A DNA stretch of 12,402 nt, from NCBI GenBank assembly GCA_001929475.1, contig LXFE01003168.1:1-12402 (forward strand), read 5' to 3'. Origin of the DNA: Neolecta irregularis DAH-3. Its lineage: Eukaryota > Ascomycota > Neolectomycetes > Neolectales > Neolectaceae. The translations under genes and the position numbers were made by a program. The notes beneath the pieces were generated by a model, which saw only the letters and a list, made by a program, of their open reading frames with translations, did no database searches and was not told the origin of the DNA. Shown piece by piece: positions 1 to 9,157 of the stretch; positions within the stretch are counted from its first letter, which is position 1; each line of letters starts with the position of its first letter.

Positions 1-73
1 TCTCTTTGTATCTTCTGAGATAATAGACTTGTTCATTGTTGCTTATTAAGTAACACAGCCTGGAGTATCACAC

Positions 74-132
74 AAGATCCGCTAGTGCGCCTAGTGTAAC
101 CTGATCGCATTCGTGTAACAATCGCGGATCTT
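74..132. repeat. Perfect 9-bp inverted repeat with 41-nt spacer
   Basis: AAGATCCGC at 74-82 is exactly complementary to GCGGATCTT at 124-132, so the segment could fold into a hairpin with a large loop. Inside the loop, GTGTAACCTGATCGC (94-108) is echoed by GTGTAACAATCGC (113-125), a 19-nt offset. A tRNA was considered, but no T-arm or D-arm consensus is present. Function is unknown. Confidence 0.5.
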
Positions 133-183
133 AGCTGTTTACATATAGGGTAAAACTATCTCATTATACATATGAGACATATA

Positions 184-240
184 GATAAGTCTGAAACATT
201 ATAATAAGTCCAAAATATGATAATAAGTCTGAGACATATG
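184..240. repeat. Three degenerate tandem copies of a 19-nt unit
   Basis: The core ATAAGTC recurs at exact 19-nt spacing in units starting at 184, 203 and 222. The unit is roughly RATAAGTCTGAAACATAT with substitutions, and units 1 and 3 are closest to each other. The block sits in the AT-rich upstream region and has no coding frame. It may be a decayed minisatellite. Confidence 0.55.
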
Positions 241-294
241 AATAGGTCATTCATATGAGAGAGATGACATATCATCCCTTACACCAAGGGGGTA

Positions 295-360
295 CCTGAG
301 ACAGGGGCCCACTATAAGCGAGGGGAAATTCCTGAGATAGGGGAGCTTGTAAGATAGGGG
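295..360. repeat. Short G-rich repeats
   Basis: CCTGAGACAGGGG at 295-307 recurs as CCTGAGATAGGGG at 331-343 (36-nt offset, one mismatch). AAGATAGGGG follows at 351-360, and a further GAGGGG lies between the first two. The G runs stand out from the AT-rich flanks. Function is unknown. Confidence 0.5.
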
Positions 361-526
361 TGCCTGTGGTTATATAAATCACTGTAAGGAGGTCTGATTA
401 GCCATTATCCTCACAAATTACTGCTAAATATTCATAAAAATTAATAAACTAATTATTATTAATAATTATTTTTGTTAACTTCTCTATTGGATTTATATAC
501 TACCTATCTTTCTATATAATATTCTC

Positions 527-2879
527 ATGATTCAATCTAGTAGTATCATATTTATATTTCCAAATCCCAAGGGATGTGAAGCTCTATCAATTGATTTGAT
601 TAAGGGAGCTCTCTATATCTCAGGAACAATATGGGATAGAATACTTAAATGTTCAGAAACAGAAACTTGTTTATCCTCAATAGTTATACCTTACAGTGAT
701 AAAATGCAACTAGTTATCAAGGAAAGAATTGAATATTTGAATAATAATCCTAAATCTGGGGTATCTGTTTCCTTGGAGGATACACCTTTATCAGTTATGA
801 TAGTTGGACATATTGAAGCTTGTAGGAATGCTTTACACAAAGATTTATTAGCTTATATTCCATCAATTGTACTTATTTTAAATTTTAGTAAGATATTAAC
901 AATAGGGTATAATGTATATTGAGATTTGTGGATCTTCTTTAGCTCTTATCAATAGTACTGGATATAGTAGATATTGCTTTAAAAGATTTCTTACCCAAAT
1001 AAGCAAAAGCTTAGATATTGAGATTTTACTATCTATATCTACAAACCTAACTGGATCTTCATTGAGTAAAATATTTCTTTATGGTGAAATTAGTAAAATA
1101 AGTTATGGAAAAATTGTTATTCTAATTGAATTAGACTTAAAAGTAGGTTTAACAATTATTTTGGCAAAAATAATTGATTTAAATAGGCTGGACTATTATT
1201 AAGAGCTCTAGAAATACCTTCAACTTATCACTATTTCCTGAAAAAGCAAAATGGAATACCATTACAAGATATTCAAATCAAACATCAAGTTAATATATAT
1301 TTGGTAGACTCTGAGATTGTCAAACAAATTGAAGCCTGCAGTATTATACTTCATAAAAGCAGGCTTAATCAAGGATTTGTCTTGATAGCTGGAAACCTAG
1401 AGAATTGCAATTTAGCTTCTCAAGATATATTTGTAAGGCTGGTTAATAAAAGTTTCCTAAGTTTTATCAGATACAACTAAACTCTCATTCATTTTCAAGT
1501 GAGATTTATTTAAGTTATGAAGAAAGCTTTTTTCTCAAAGAATGGTGCAAACAGGAACTTGAGTTAATTGAACTTCAGAATGGTTTTTATATTTATATCT
1601 ATATATTTGCTAAAATTAGGTTGTTTATTACAATATCCTTCAGTATATCATAGAGGCAAATCTATTAGAATTCATTGTAATACAATTCAAAATACTGAAA
1701 GAGCTTGCAGACAAATTGAAAAATTATTGGAAGGGTTCCTAGAGATAACATTTACTTCTTTGGAAAAAGGCTTGAATAGAGATTTGAAATCTACAGTCAA
1801 GTATAACATAAAGTTAAGTAAAGAACTCAGAAGGATTTCTGCAAAGGTCCAAATTATATGTACTGGAAGTCATTATAAGATTCAAGGTTATGCAGATGAA
1901 GTAATCAAAGCTGCTTTGCTTGTCAACACACTTCTCAATCCAATGTTATTTCATGGATTGGTAAAAAAGAATAGTAAGCAAATAGAAATAGAAAAAAACC
2001 TCAATCTTAATAAGATATCTACTTATGAATTTGGAGTAACACTTCTTATTAGAAATGAGATTTTCAAAGTTGTAACTGGGAATGGACTTGGAAAGCTTCA
2101 CAAGATTTTACAAAATTCTCAGTCTCTGGGAATTGAAATTTATAAAGAAGGGACACAAAATAGTAAGATTAAGAACTCAAGTTTTCAGGACAAATATTTC
2201 CCAAGAATATTTAAGATTAGTTTTCACAGCTCTATTTTCAGTGAAATTATTAAAGCTTTGAAAATATTCCAAGGGGAATTACCTGCTGAAATATCATTTT
2301 ATTTACCAGATAAACTACATTCTGACCTTATTGGTCCTGAAGGAAGGAGAAGCAAAGAGATTCAAGAGAAATATCTAATGCATATAGAATTTATCAGATC
2401 TGATAAGCTTGCTGCACAAGGAGGTGGTCCTCTTTTTGTTGAAGATAATGTATATATTTATACACCTAGATATAACCATCAGCAGCTAGGTGCTTGTAGG
2501 AATGCTATCATGGAAAAACTACCCAAACATGTATCTTCTATTGGAAATTATAATATCCTAATATAATAAGGCTGAAGGACATAGAAACTGGATTCATATA
2601 AATCTATTTATTCACCAAAAGCTACACAGGTTGCTCTTCAAATGTTACCAAAGTTTTGAAGGCTTTTTGAAAAGATTTTCTGTAATTGTCAGATTTCCTA
2701 GTTGTTCAAGTGGACAGAATTATATCACTATGATTGGGCCAGAAGCAGGAGTTCAACAGGCTTTGGAAGACCTTGAGGCCAGGGCTTGCCAGCTGGAGAA
2801 AGAGCTCAAGTCCATTGAGGAACTAACTGGCAGAAATCACAGTATAGTATCCACAGGTTGGTCTAGTGGAAGTACATGA
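527..2879 (+). CDS. Divergent multi-KH-domain RNA-binding protein, vigilin/Scp160 family
   Basis: Joining six exons (527-868, 906-1142, 1187-1432, 1471-1582, 1620-2530, 2571-2879) gives one unbroken 718-aa frame. The five introns are 37, 44, 38, 37 and 40 nt. Serial KH-like units are visible. The clearest has IGPEGR (GxxG near residue 550). Another has GNGLGK (near 465). The last, in exon 6, has IHQKLHRLL followed by RFPSCSSG and IGPEAGVQQAL, the usual order in vigilin-type repeats. Most other units have lost the GxxG loop. Vigilin/Scp160 proteins bind RNA and associate with ribosomes and the ER; the same role here is inferred. At 718 aa it is shorter than the roughly 1200 aa usual for the family, so N-terminal repeats may be lost or lie in an unseen upstream exon. 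The ATG at 527 is the first in frame after a stop. The gene is much more AT-rich than its neighbours. Family call fairly sure; 5' end less so. Confidence 0.72.
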
Positions 2880-3261
2880 AAGCACAGGCTTAAAGAAAAG
2901 CAGTTTTTGTTTGTATTATTAATGTAAAGGAGCCAAGATGAATGTATCGGGCCCAAAGAGGAAAGCGGGCTTGCATGGCTGCTAAGCGAACCCAGGATTT
3001 CCCCGGTCTGCTGTCTCAACGTCGCTTACTCAAATTCCCAATCCCCCCTTGGTCTTTGATGTCCGGACTTGCTCCTTTGCCTTAGTCGGGAATTTCTCAA
3101 TTGCAGCGCCTGTTTCCACTCCGGTTTTTCCACGTAGGATCAAGGAGCGATACCCCTTCTGTCCTCCATCGTGGGTGTCCCGGCGATTTTCCAGGGGTCA
3201 AGATCACCCGCCTCGCTTGTTCCATTTAGTCTTTCTGTCTTCTAGTCTCTCTGGGGGAATA
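2880..3261. other. Intergenic region between KH and RhoGAP genes, with composition shift
   Basis: This holds the 3' flank of the KH gene and the promoter and 5' leader of the RhoGAP gene. The DNA is AT-rich up to about 2935, then turns GC-richer with pyrimidine-rich stretches (for example around 3150-3250). The frame of the downstream gene stays open back to about 3049 but has no ATG before 3262. No clear TATA box, RNA gene or extra coding exon was found. Confidence 0.55.
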
Positions 3262-6200
3262 ATGTCTGCCGTCCAACAGCCTAACAATGGGGGATTGGAA
3301 TTGAGGCTCGACGATGAGCCTGTCGGACAGGACCCCACCTGCAATGGTTGCGGAGCGGTATCAAGAGTCGTAGACTGGATGAGACTAAGTGAAACTAGAT
3401 CATTGAAGAAGGGTCCGTTGTGGCGTTTGGAGATCATATCTGGCACGTTGAATGGTATATCATACCCAATGGCTCGGTTTTTCTTACGGTCCAGCTTTCG
3501 GTGTGCGAAATGTCGCACTCAAGTAGATCATGACTCAAATCTTCTACTTCTTTCGGACGGAAATCCAATATGCGAGAATTGCAGTTACAATTGTCGAGCT
3601 TGTAACAAGAAAATCGATGAACTGGCGATTATGACTGGTATGCACCATACTCGATTGCAAAGACTCAAGATTTATAGGAGACGAAAGCTACCATGCGGAT
3701 TGTTTCAGATGTCGGCATTGCAAGAGAAAGATTGACGATCTGGTGTTTGCAAAAACGAGCCAGGGAATTTATTGCATCGATTGCCATAATGAAAGGATGG
3801 CTCGAAGCCGACGACATCATAAAGAGAAAAAGGCCGCACAGCGAGCCGCCGCCGAATCTTCGGCAACTAGTCATCCATCGCCGCCATTTGGGATGGTCAA
3901 GGATAAGAGTTTACCAAAACTCCCGCCATCTCAGTCTGATGAATGTTTACCCGTAAGATTTTCGACTCAGTCAGCACCTTCTGACACTTTGAAGATGCTA
4001 TATTCAAGCTCCAAGTCGAGAAATAAGTCCCCATCTCGAGATGGTATCGGCCTGCTCGAGTCATACTGACATCAGGGCAACTTTCACCTTCATCTAACCG
4101 TTCATTTTTGGCGATGGACAATGAGCATGACTTACCATCTACAGATGCATTTATACCACTCGTGTTCGACCCATCGCCTCCGTCACCACAACCTTACAAT
4201 CAGCAAATTTCCCGTTCTCGGGACCTGTCCCAATCCAAGCAGGTCCTTGATCCAAGCAAAGCACCCGATCCAAGCAAACTCTGGACCCATCGCGGAGCAT
4301 TCGATGATTCTAAACTCGGCGTAAAACCTCCAAGCAGCAAAGATAAAAGGCGATCAATGATGGTTTCCTCATCAATGGGACAACTACCTTCCCCTGCATG
4401 TCAGAGTCCTCTTTTGCCATTCTTCTCTGAGCCAAACGCCCAGCATGCGAATCCAATAAGGCCGATTGCAGACAAACCGCCTAGGAAAGCACCAAAGCCC
4501 ACTCCGTTGCAGAAACCTCGAACATTACCTACCACGCCCTCTGGAATGCCAGTTCACTCACCGGGAAAGCACAGGTCACCAGTTGACTGTCTCACATCGC
4601 CAAAACCAGGACTAGCATCCTCTTCATTCATGAAGTCACCGCAGAAAGATGTTTTTCCAGTCTCCACGATGGGCTCCTCTGAACCCCTTCAAAAGATCTC
4701 CCCCAGATCTTCTAACCCAGTTGCCGTCGAAAGATCTCCTGTGCTACCACCCTTGCATGAGCCAATTACATTAACTTTTGAGGATGACATCGCTAAAATA
4801 TTTGCCGACAACGACCCTTCCGATGAAAAATCGAAAGCCTTCCTTCGACTTTCTCAATCATTGCGCCACCATCGCTCATTAAGTGATGTCTCTGGTCAAG
4901 CATCAGAAGTAGCTAGGATGTCAGCGATGCGACGAAACAACTCAAAATCTCAACGTCCTATCTTGAAGGATTCAATGGTCTCTACCTTGAACGGTAATTC
5001 TGGGGAAACGGATGCTCTGAAAAGGGAGTTAAGGAAGAGTACACAGAGAATTGTTGAATTGCAAAGTCAGCTGGTTGTCCTTGATAACGATACGGAGAGA
5101 GAGGCAGTCAGTATGAAAGAGACTATCGCAAGTTTGGAGGCCGTTCGTGAGATTCTCATTAAAGAGATTGACATTTTGAAAGGGATTAACGAGAACGAGT
5201 ATGCCTTTTTCCCAAGGTATATTTTAACATTCAGATTTAGCGGTATCGAGGTTCGAGAAAGCATCCTTCAAGACTTGAAGAAGGCGCTTAATAATCTAAA
5301 AGACGCTTACAAACCCAAAATAGCAGAACTTATCGCCCAACGAGATTCTCTAATGGAGGAAAATGTACGTCTTCAGAGGACTCGAGCTCAAGCGATCGAG
5401 GAAGCCAGGTTCCTGAATGCGAAGAACCTCGAATTAGCCGATCTAAACAACGAACTTGTGCGCCAAATCCAAGAAAGCTTCAAAGGTTCAAAACGCCATA
5501 TACCAAAGTCTCAAAGTCAATGTACAGCCGCCAGCCTACCCCTGAGTATTTCGACAACCGCAGCAACTATAACACCTAGCGACTTGGATCGTCCGCGTAC
5601 CCAAGACACGAATGACGAAAATGTGATCTCCGTTTCCAAAGTGATAGATAGAAGACGAAGTCAAGAAATCAATACGACTGCTCCCAAAAAGTTTAAGTGG
5701 AAGAAGGGTGTTGCAAAAGGATTCAATCAACTATGGAATGGGATCGTGTTATCAAAGGACCTTGTTAAAGGACACACTTTCGTTGAGAGTAGGTTCCTTA
5801 GACTGACGAAATGTGATCATTGCGGGGACAAATTATGGGGTCTAGAAGTCCGTTGTCAGAGTTGCGGGTTTGGTGCACATGGCAAATGTATTGCAGAAGT
5901 CGTTGCGGCATGTTCAGGTGTCAATAGACAGATCATGCTTAGAGATGGGGATTCGATGTCTGACCATAGCTTGATAGAGGGTTCATATATTTGTTGGAAC
6001 AGACTGACGTCCAGTTCCGATATTCGGGAACGATCTTTGCAAACAAGCTGAGGTCGAAGGTGTTCCGATACCGTACATCGTTGCAAGGTGTATTGAGGAG
6101 GTTGAATTTCGAGGTGAAGGTTGAAACAACGAACGCCTCTAATAGCTTAGGAATGGATTATGAAGGGATTTATCGAAAATCCGGAGGAGCTTCGCAAATG

Positions 6201-6693
6201 AAGGTCATTATCGATCTCTTCGAATCTGGTCAAACGGACCTCGATCTAACTGAACCAGGTGGTTCAGGTGATATTTGTGGTGTAACGAGTGTGCTCAAAC
6301 AATATTTCCGACAGCTACCAAATCCGTTGATAACGTTTGAAGAATATGAAGATTTTCTAAAAGTCTCACAAGTGGTTGATATCGAAGAACGATTTGCTGC
6401 GATGATCATGGTTCTGAAAAGATTGCCGACTCCTAATTATGAGACATTGCGGTTTTTGCTATTACATCTCAATCGAGTTTCTGAACAAGCTGATGTAAAT
6501 TTGGTATGTTATCTTATTAAGTTATCTGACCTTTTAGATGAACACGAGAAATCTCGCTGTAGTTTTTTCGCCAACGTTGGTACGAGATCCAACAGGTCTG
6601 AGAGAATTCCACGACATGCAAGCCAAAAATCTCTGCGTGCAATTTCTCATCGAACATGCGGAACGAATCTTTGGACGAAATCTGAATGGATGA
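3262..6693 (+). CDS. LIM-LIM-coiled coil-C1-RhoGAP protein (Rho GTPase-activating protein)
   Basis: Nine exons (3262-3357, 3399-3454, 3495-3637, 3678-4043, 4076-5198, 5235-5980, 6015-6113, 6151-6503, 6538-6693) give 1045 aa; the intron at 5199-5234 is the least certain. Two complete LIM fingers come first: C27, C30, H48, C51, C54, C57, C77, C80, then C84, C87, H104, C107, C110, C113, C131, C134. A Ser/Pro-rich linker follows, then a coiled coil (about 535-660) and a C1 zinc finger (about 775-825, with CDHC, CQSC and AHGKC). The RhoGAP domain is at the C-terminus, with the arginine finger in GIYRKSG (about residue 885) and YFRQLPNPLI. Such proteins speed GTP hydrolysis on Rho/Cdc42-type GTPases at growth sites and affect polarity, septation or wall synthesis. 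This domain order matches fungal Rga-type GAPs such as S. pombe Rga3. The target GTPase cannot be told. The ATG at 3262 is the only one in frame ahead of LIM1. Confidence 0.9.
5199..5234 (+). other. Probable 36-nt in-frame intron in the RhoGAP gene
   Basis: The open frame runs through this segment, but it begins GTATG, ends TTCAG and has a TTTTAAC branch-like motif before the acceptor. Its length fits the other introns here. Read as protein it inserts a Phe/Tyr-rich hydrophobic stretch into an otherwise charged coiled coil. Splicing keeps the frame and restores a smooth helix (NENE joined to FSGIEVRE). Confidence 0.6.
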
Positions 6694-7391
6694 TATTTCT
6701 AACCGATAAGGGTTCCAGGATGGTAGGAGTACTTCCTTTTTTCAGGTCTGTATATAAAACATTTGGTTGCGATTCGACAGGATAATCTTTCGAATTAAGT
6801 ATAATATGATTGCCCATCTTATCCTCTTGATGTAGATCTGTGACAATCGGAAAACACGCTGTAGGAAATCTTGTTGTCAAATTATTTGACTGGAGAGATC
6901 GCAAAGAAGGGTTCAACACTTCTTTCGTTTCACTTGAGTTCCTATCAATATGATTGCATTGTATCCTTTTAGAACTGAATACCAGGACTAACTTTTGAGC
7001 CCTTCCAACGAGAAATATTTGTCTAATTCCCGTTCTGCATCCCAGTTTGTGACTTAGATTACAAGCTGGCAATATGCATTGGTCTTATTATCTATATATA
7101 GCCTTTCGATAATGGGAACAGTTCCTGGTTTATTCTACAAAAGCAGTTTTCACAAACTGAAATACGTCGAATGTACCCATGTGTCTCAATTGTAGCCTGG
7201 AATGTATTAGGCGGAATTTATAGCCTGGAGAGCTTCCTTTGGCCCAGATAGTATATCTATAAAAATTCTCTCCCTGACAAATTACTCACAATCATCGGAC
7301 AAACCCGGCATGTATCGGAATAATACGGAAACTTTGAAATAATCTGGACGGAGAAATTTCCTACCTTCGTGATAAACCCCTCATTGGAACG
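6694..7391. other. Intergenic region between RhoGAP and malate dehydrogenase genes
   Basis: This contains the 3' flank of the RhoGAP gene and the promoter and leader of the malate dehydrogenase gene. A minus-strand open frame spans 6647-7072, but it starts at TTG, overlaps the last RhoGAP exon and shows no recognisable domain, so it is treated as chance. An AT-rich run CTATATATAG lies near 7091-7100 and a TATAAAAA box at 7258. Nothing else was identified. Confidence 0.55.
7258..7265 (+). promoter_or_regulatory. TATA-like element upstream of malate dehydrogenase
   Basis: TATAAAAA lies 127 bp before the ATG at 7392, a plausible spacing for a fungal TATA box with a short leader. The call rests on the motif alone. 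Confidence 0.3.
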
Positions 7392-8525
7392 ATGATGTTC
7401 TCGCGCCTTGCCGTAGCCTCCATCACTAAGCGTCAATTCTCCCATACCGTCTCAAATGTATGCTATAAAAAGGGATATAAAGAATAATGGATGTCAGGCT
7501 ACAAAAATTGCAGTTCTTGGAGCAGCCGGTGGAATTGGTCAACCGCTTTCGCTACTGCTCAAATTGAACCCTTTCGTTTCTGATCTTGCTCTCTACGATA
7601 TTCATGGGGCTCCGGGTGTTGGTGCTGACCTTTGCCACATCGACACCAAAAGCACAGTACACCCCTTCCCGTTATGTTGCCTGACCTAATGGTTAGGTCA
7701 AAGGCTATCTTAGTGAATATGATGGTCTTCAAAAGACTCTAGATGGTGCTGAAGTCGTGGTGATTCCAGCTGGTGTACCTCGAAAACCCGGAATGACACG
7801 AGACGATCTGTTCAAAACGAATGCTAGTATTGTCCGGGATCTTGCAAAAGCAGCTGCCCAGCATTGTCCAACAGCCCATATACTCGTTATTTCAAACCCC
7901 GTAAACTCAACGGTTCCAATCGTTGCTGAAGTTTTCAAAAAATTCAAGGTGTACGATCCCAAGAAATTATTCGGAGTTACTACTCTGGACCTAGTCCGAG
8001 CCCGCCGATTTGTCAGTGAATTGCGAGAAAGCGATCCTGCTAGTGAGGAACTCATTGTCATTGGAGGACACAGTGGGTTTACAATTTGCCCCCTCTTCTC
8101 ACAAACGAGCCACAACTTTGAAGGTCAAGAACTTGACAACCTTTGTAAACGAGTTCAGTTTGGCGGTGATGAGGTGGTTAGAGCTAAAGGTGGTGCTGGT
8201 TCAGCTACTCTCTCAATGGCTCATGCGGCCGCTCAAATGACGAATTCTCTCCTTGAAGCTATGAGTGGTAAGAGCGGAGTAGTTCAGTGTTCATTTGTAC
8301 AATCGGATCTATACCCAGAATGTGCATTCTTCAGCTCACAGGTTGAACTTGGAGTATACCACGTTATAAAGAACATGCTAACATAAATAGCAGGACGGCG
8401 TTGAAAAGGTCCGGGATATCGGAAAGATCAACGAATATGAAGAAAATATGTTGAAAGTCTGTCGTGCAGAATTGGCTAAGAACATTGAGAAGGGGAAGAC
8501 ATGGATAGCTGCGAACTGGGAGTAA
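7392..8525 (+). CDS. MDH1: Malate dehydrogenase, mitochondrial, NAD-dependent
   Basis: Four exons (7392-7457, 7498-7656, 7697-8353, 8391-8525) give 338 aa, a normal length for the family. The enzyme interconverts malate and oxaloacetate with NAD+/NADH in the TCA cycle and malate shuttle. Visible motifs are GAAGGIGQ (dinucleotide-binding loop, about 30-37), [13 protein letters not shown] (substrate arginines, about R104 and R110), [21 protein letters not shown] (D173 and R176) and IGGHSG with the catalytic H200. The N-terminus [17 protein letters not shown] is basic, free of acidic residues and has an R-x-F-S cleavage-like motif, which points to a mitochondrial presequence encoded mostly in exon 1. 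The C-terminus is NWE, with no peroxisomal SKL signal. Introns are 40, 40 and 37 (or 40) nt. Two ATGs are adjacent at 7392 and 7395; either could start. The gene converges with the gamma-tubulin complex gene. Confidence 0.95.
8388..8393 (+). other. Tandem NAGNAG splice acceptor in malate dehydrogenase
   Basis: The third intron ends TAGCAG. Cutting after TAG gives ELGQDGVEKV and a 37-nt intron; cutting after CAG drops one Gln and gives a 40-nt intron. Family members normally have one residue between ELG and the DG/NG pair, so the first site is preferred. Both keep the frame. Confidence 0.6.
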
Positions 8526-8651
8526 GTCTCTCTGAAATACATGGTTTGCTGCATATACACTAAATTCGACAGTATGACAAGTTAATATGATAACTTTTAC
8601 ACCTCTGAATTGAAGCCAATGCGCCTGTAGATCAAGTCATCGGACATCTTT

Positions 8652-8724
8652 CCGCATCATAGCCATCCTGATGACTTTCTGATGACTTTCATTCAAAAGC
8701 ATTACTATTTCTTGAATGATGCGG
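8652..8724. repeat. Nested inverted repeats with an 11-bp tandem duplication
   Basis: CCGCATCAT (8652-8660) is exactly complementary to ATGATGCGG (8716-8724), and nested inside are CATTCAA (8690-8696) and TTGAATG (8712-8718). Between them TGATGACTTTC is duplicated in tandem (8669-8679 and 8680-8690). The transcript could fold here, downstream of malate dehydrogenase. A role in 3'-end formation is only a guess. Confidence 0.5.
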
Positions 8725-8809
8725 CTCTCTTAGGTTCGGAGAAAAATCCACCATTCTTGAACCCAAACATAAAAATGGATGAAAGATTAAACATTTGATG
8801 CAATCATGC

Positions 8810-8827
8810 TCTCTTAAGAGAATTCTC
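8810..8827. repeat. Two overlapping perfect palindromes
   Basis: TCTCTTAAGAGA (8810-8821) overlaps GAGAATTCTC (8818-8827). Both are perfect palindromes without spacer. They may be coincidental or part of a 3' processing or protein-binding site. Confidence 0.4.
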
Positions 8828-9157
8828 ACACTCTGGAACTCGAATTGACCCATGGGCATTTTATCAGGGTGCGATTAATACATTTTCTAGTCCAGTAGGT
8901 TAACTGGTCTTGGGAGTGTCTCAACATTTTCGGCAGAGAACGGTCTTTCAAATAATTCTGCTCGAACCATATGCTTGACGTTAAATCGTTGAACTTATAC
9001 TCGGAAGGAAGACTGGAAACAGAGGAAAAAGGCACAAGGCAATGCCTGTCAGGGAAAACCATCAAAATATTATATAATCATCATATACCAGGCCAAGCGT
9101 TTTCAGAAGTCGACATACTATTCGTCAATATAACCATGAGAGAAAGTTATTACACCA

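Larger units (their letters stand above)
1..526. other. Non-coding region upstream of the KH gene, repeat-bearing
   Basis: No open frame that resembles a protein is visible on either strand. Stop codons are frequent and the DNA is mostly AT-rich, apart from a GC-richer patch around 60-130 and a G-rich patch around 285-370. It holds an inverted repeat (74-132), a 19-nt tandem repeat (184-240) and repeated G-rich blocks (295-360), listed separately. In the KH gene's frame a TAA lies about 50 nt before the ATG at 527, and the AT-rich stretch at 480-526 could be promoter or 5' leader. An additional upstream exon cannot be ruled out, but none was recognised. Confidence 0.6.
8526..9157. other. Convergent intergenic region
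   Basis: This lies between the 3' ends of the malate dehydrogenase (+) and gamma-tubulin complex (-) genes, so it should hold both transcript ends. The short open frames at 8826-9065 (-) and 8971-9231 (+) have no recognisable protein features. Several small palindromes and an 11-bp tandem duplication are present and listed separately. Confidence 0.6.

Noticed and set aside
74-132. A tRNA gene
   Set aside because: The end pairing resembles an acceptor stem, but there is no T-loop, D-arm or anticodon-arm pattern.
527-2879. A frameshifted pseudogene of a KH protein
   Set aside because: Each apparent frame change coincides with a GT...AG segment of 37-44 nt whose removal joins the frames in the right phase, so an intact spliced gene is the simpler reading.
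1-3000. Chimeric assembly joining AT-rich DNA from another organism
   Set aside because: The AT-rich KH gene has the same unusually short introns and branch signals as the genes to the right. Not fully excluded without read data.
6647-7072. A minus-strand 141-aa protein gene
   Set aside because: It begins at TTG, overlaps the last RhoGAP exon in antisense and has no recognisable domain.
7729-8115. A minus-strand gene antisense to malate dehydrogenase
   Set aside because: It is a shadow of the well-supported malate dehydrogenase exon.
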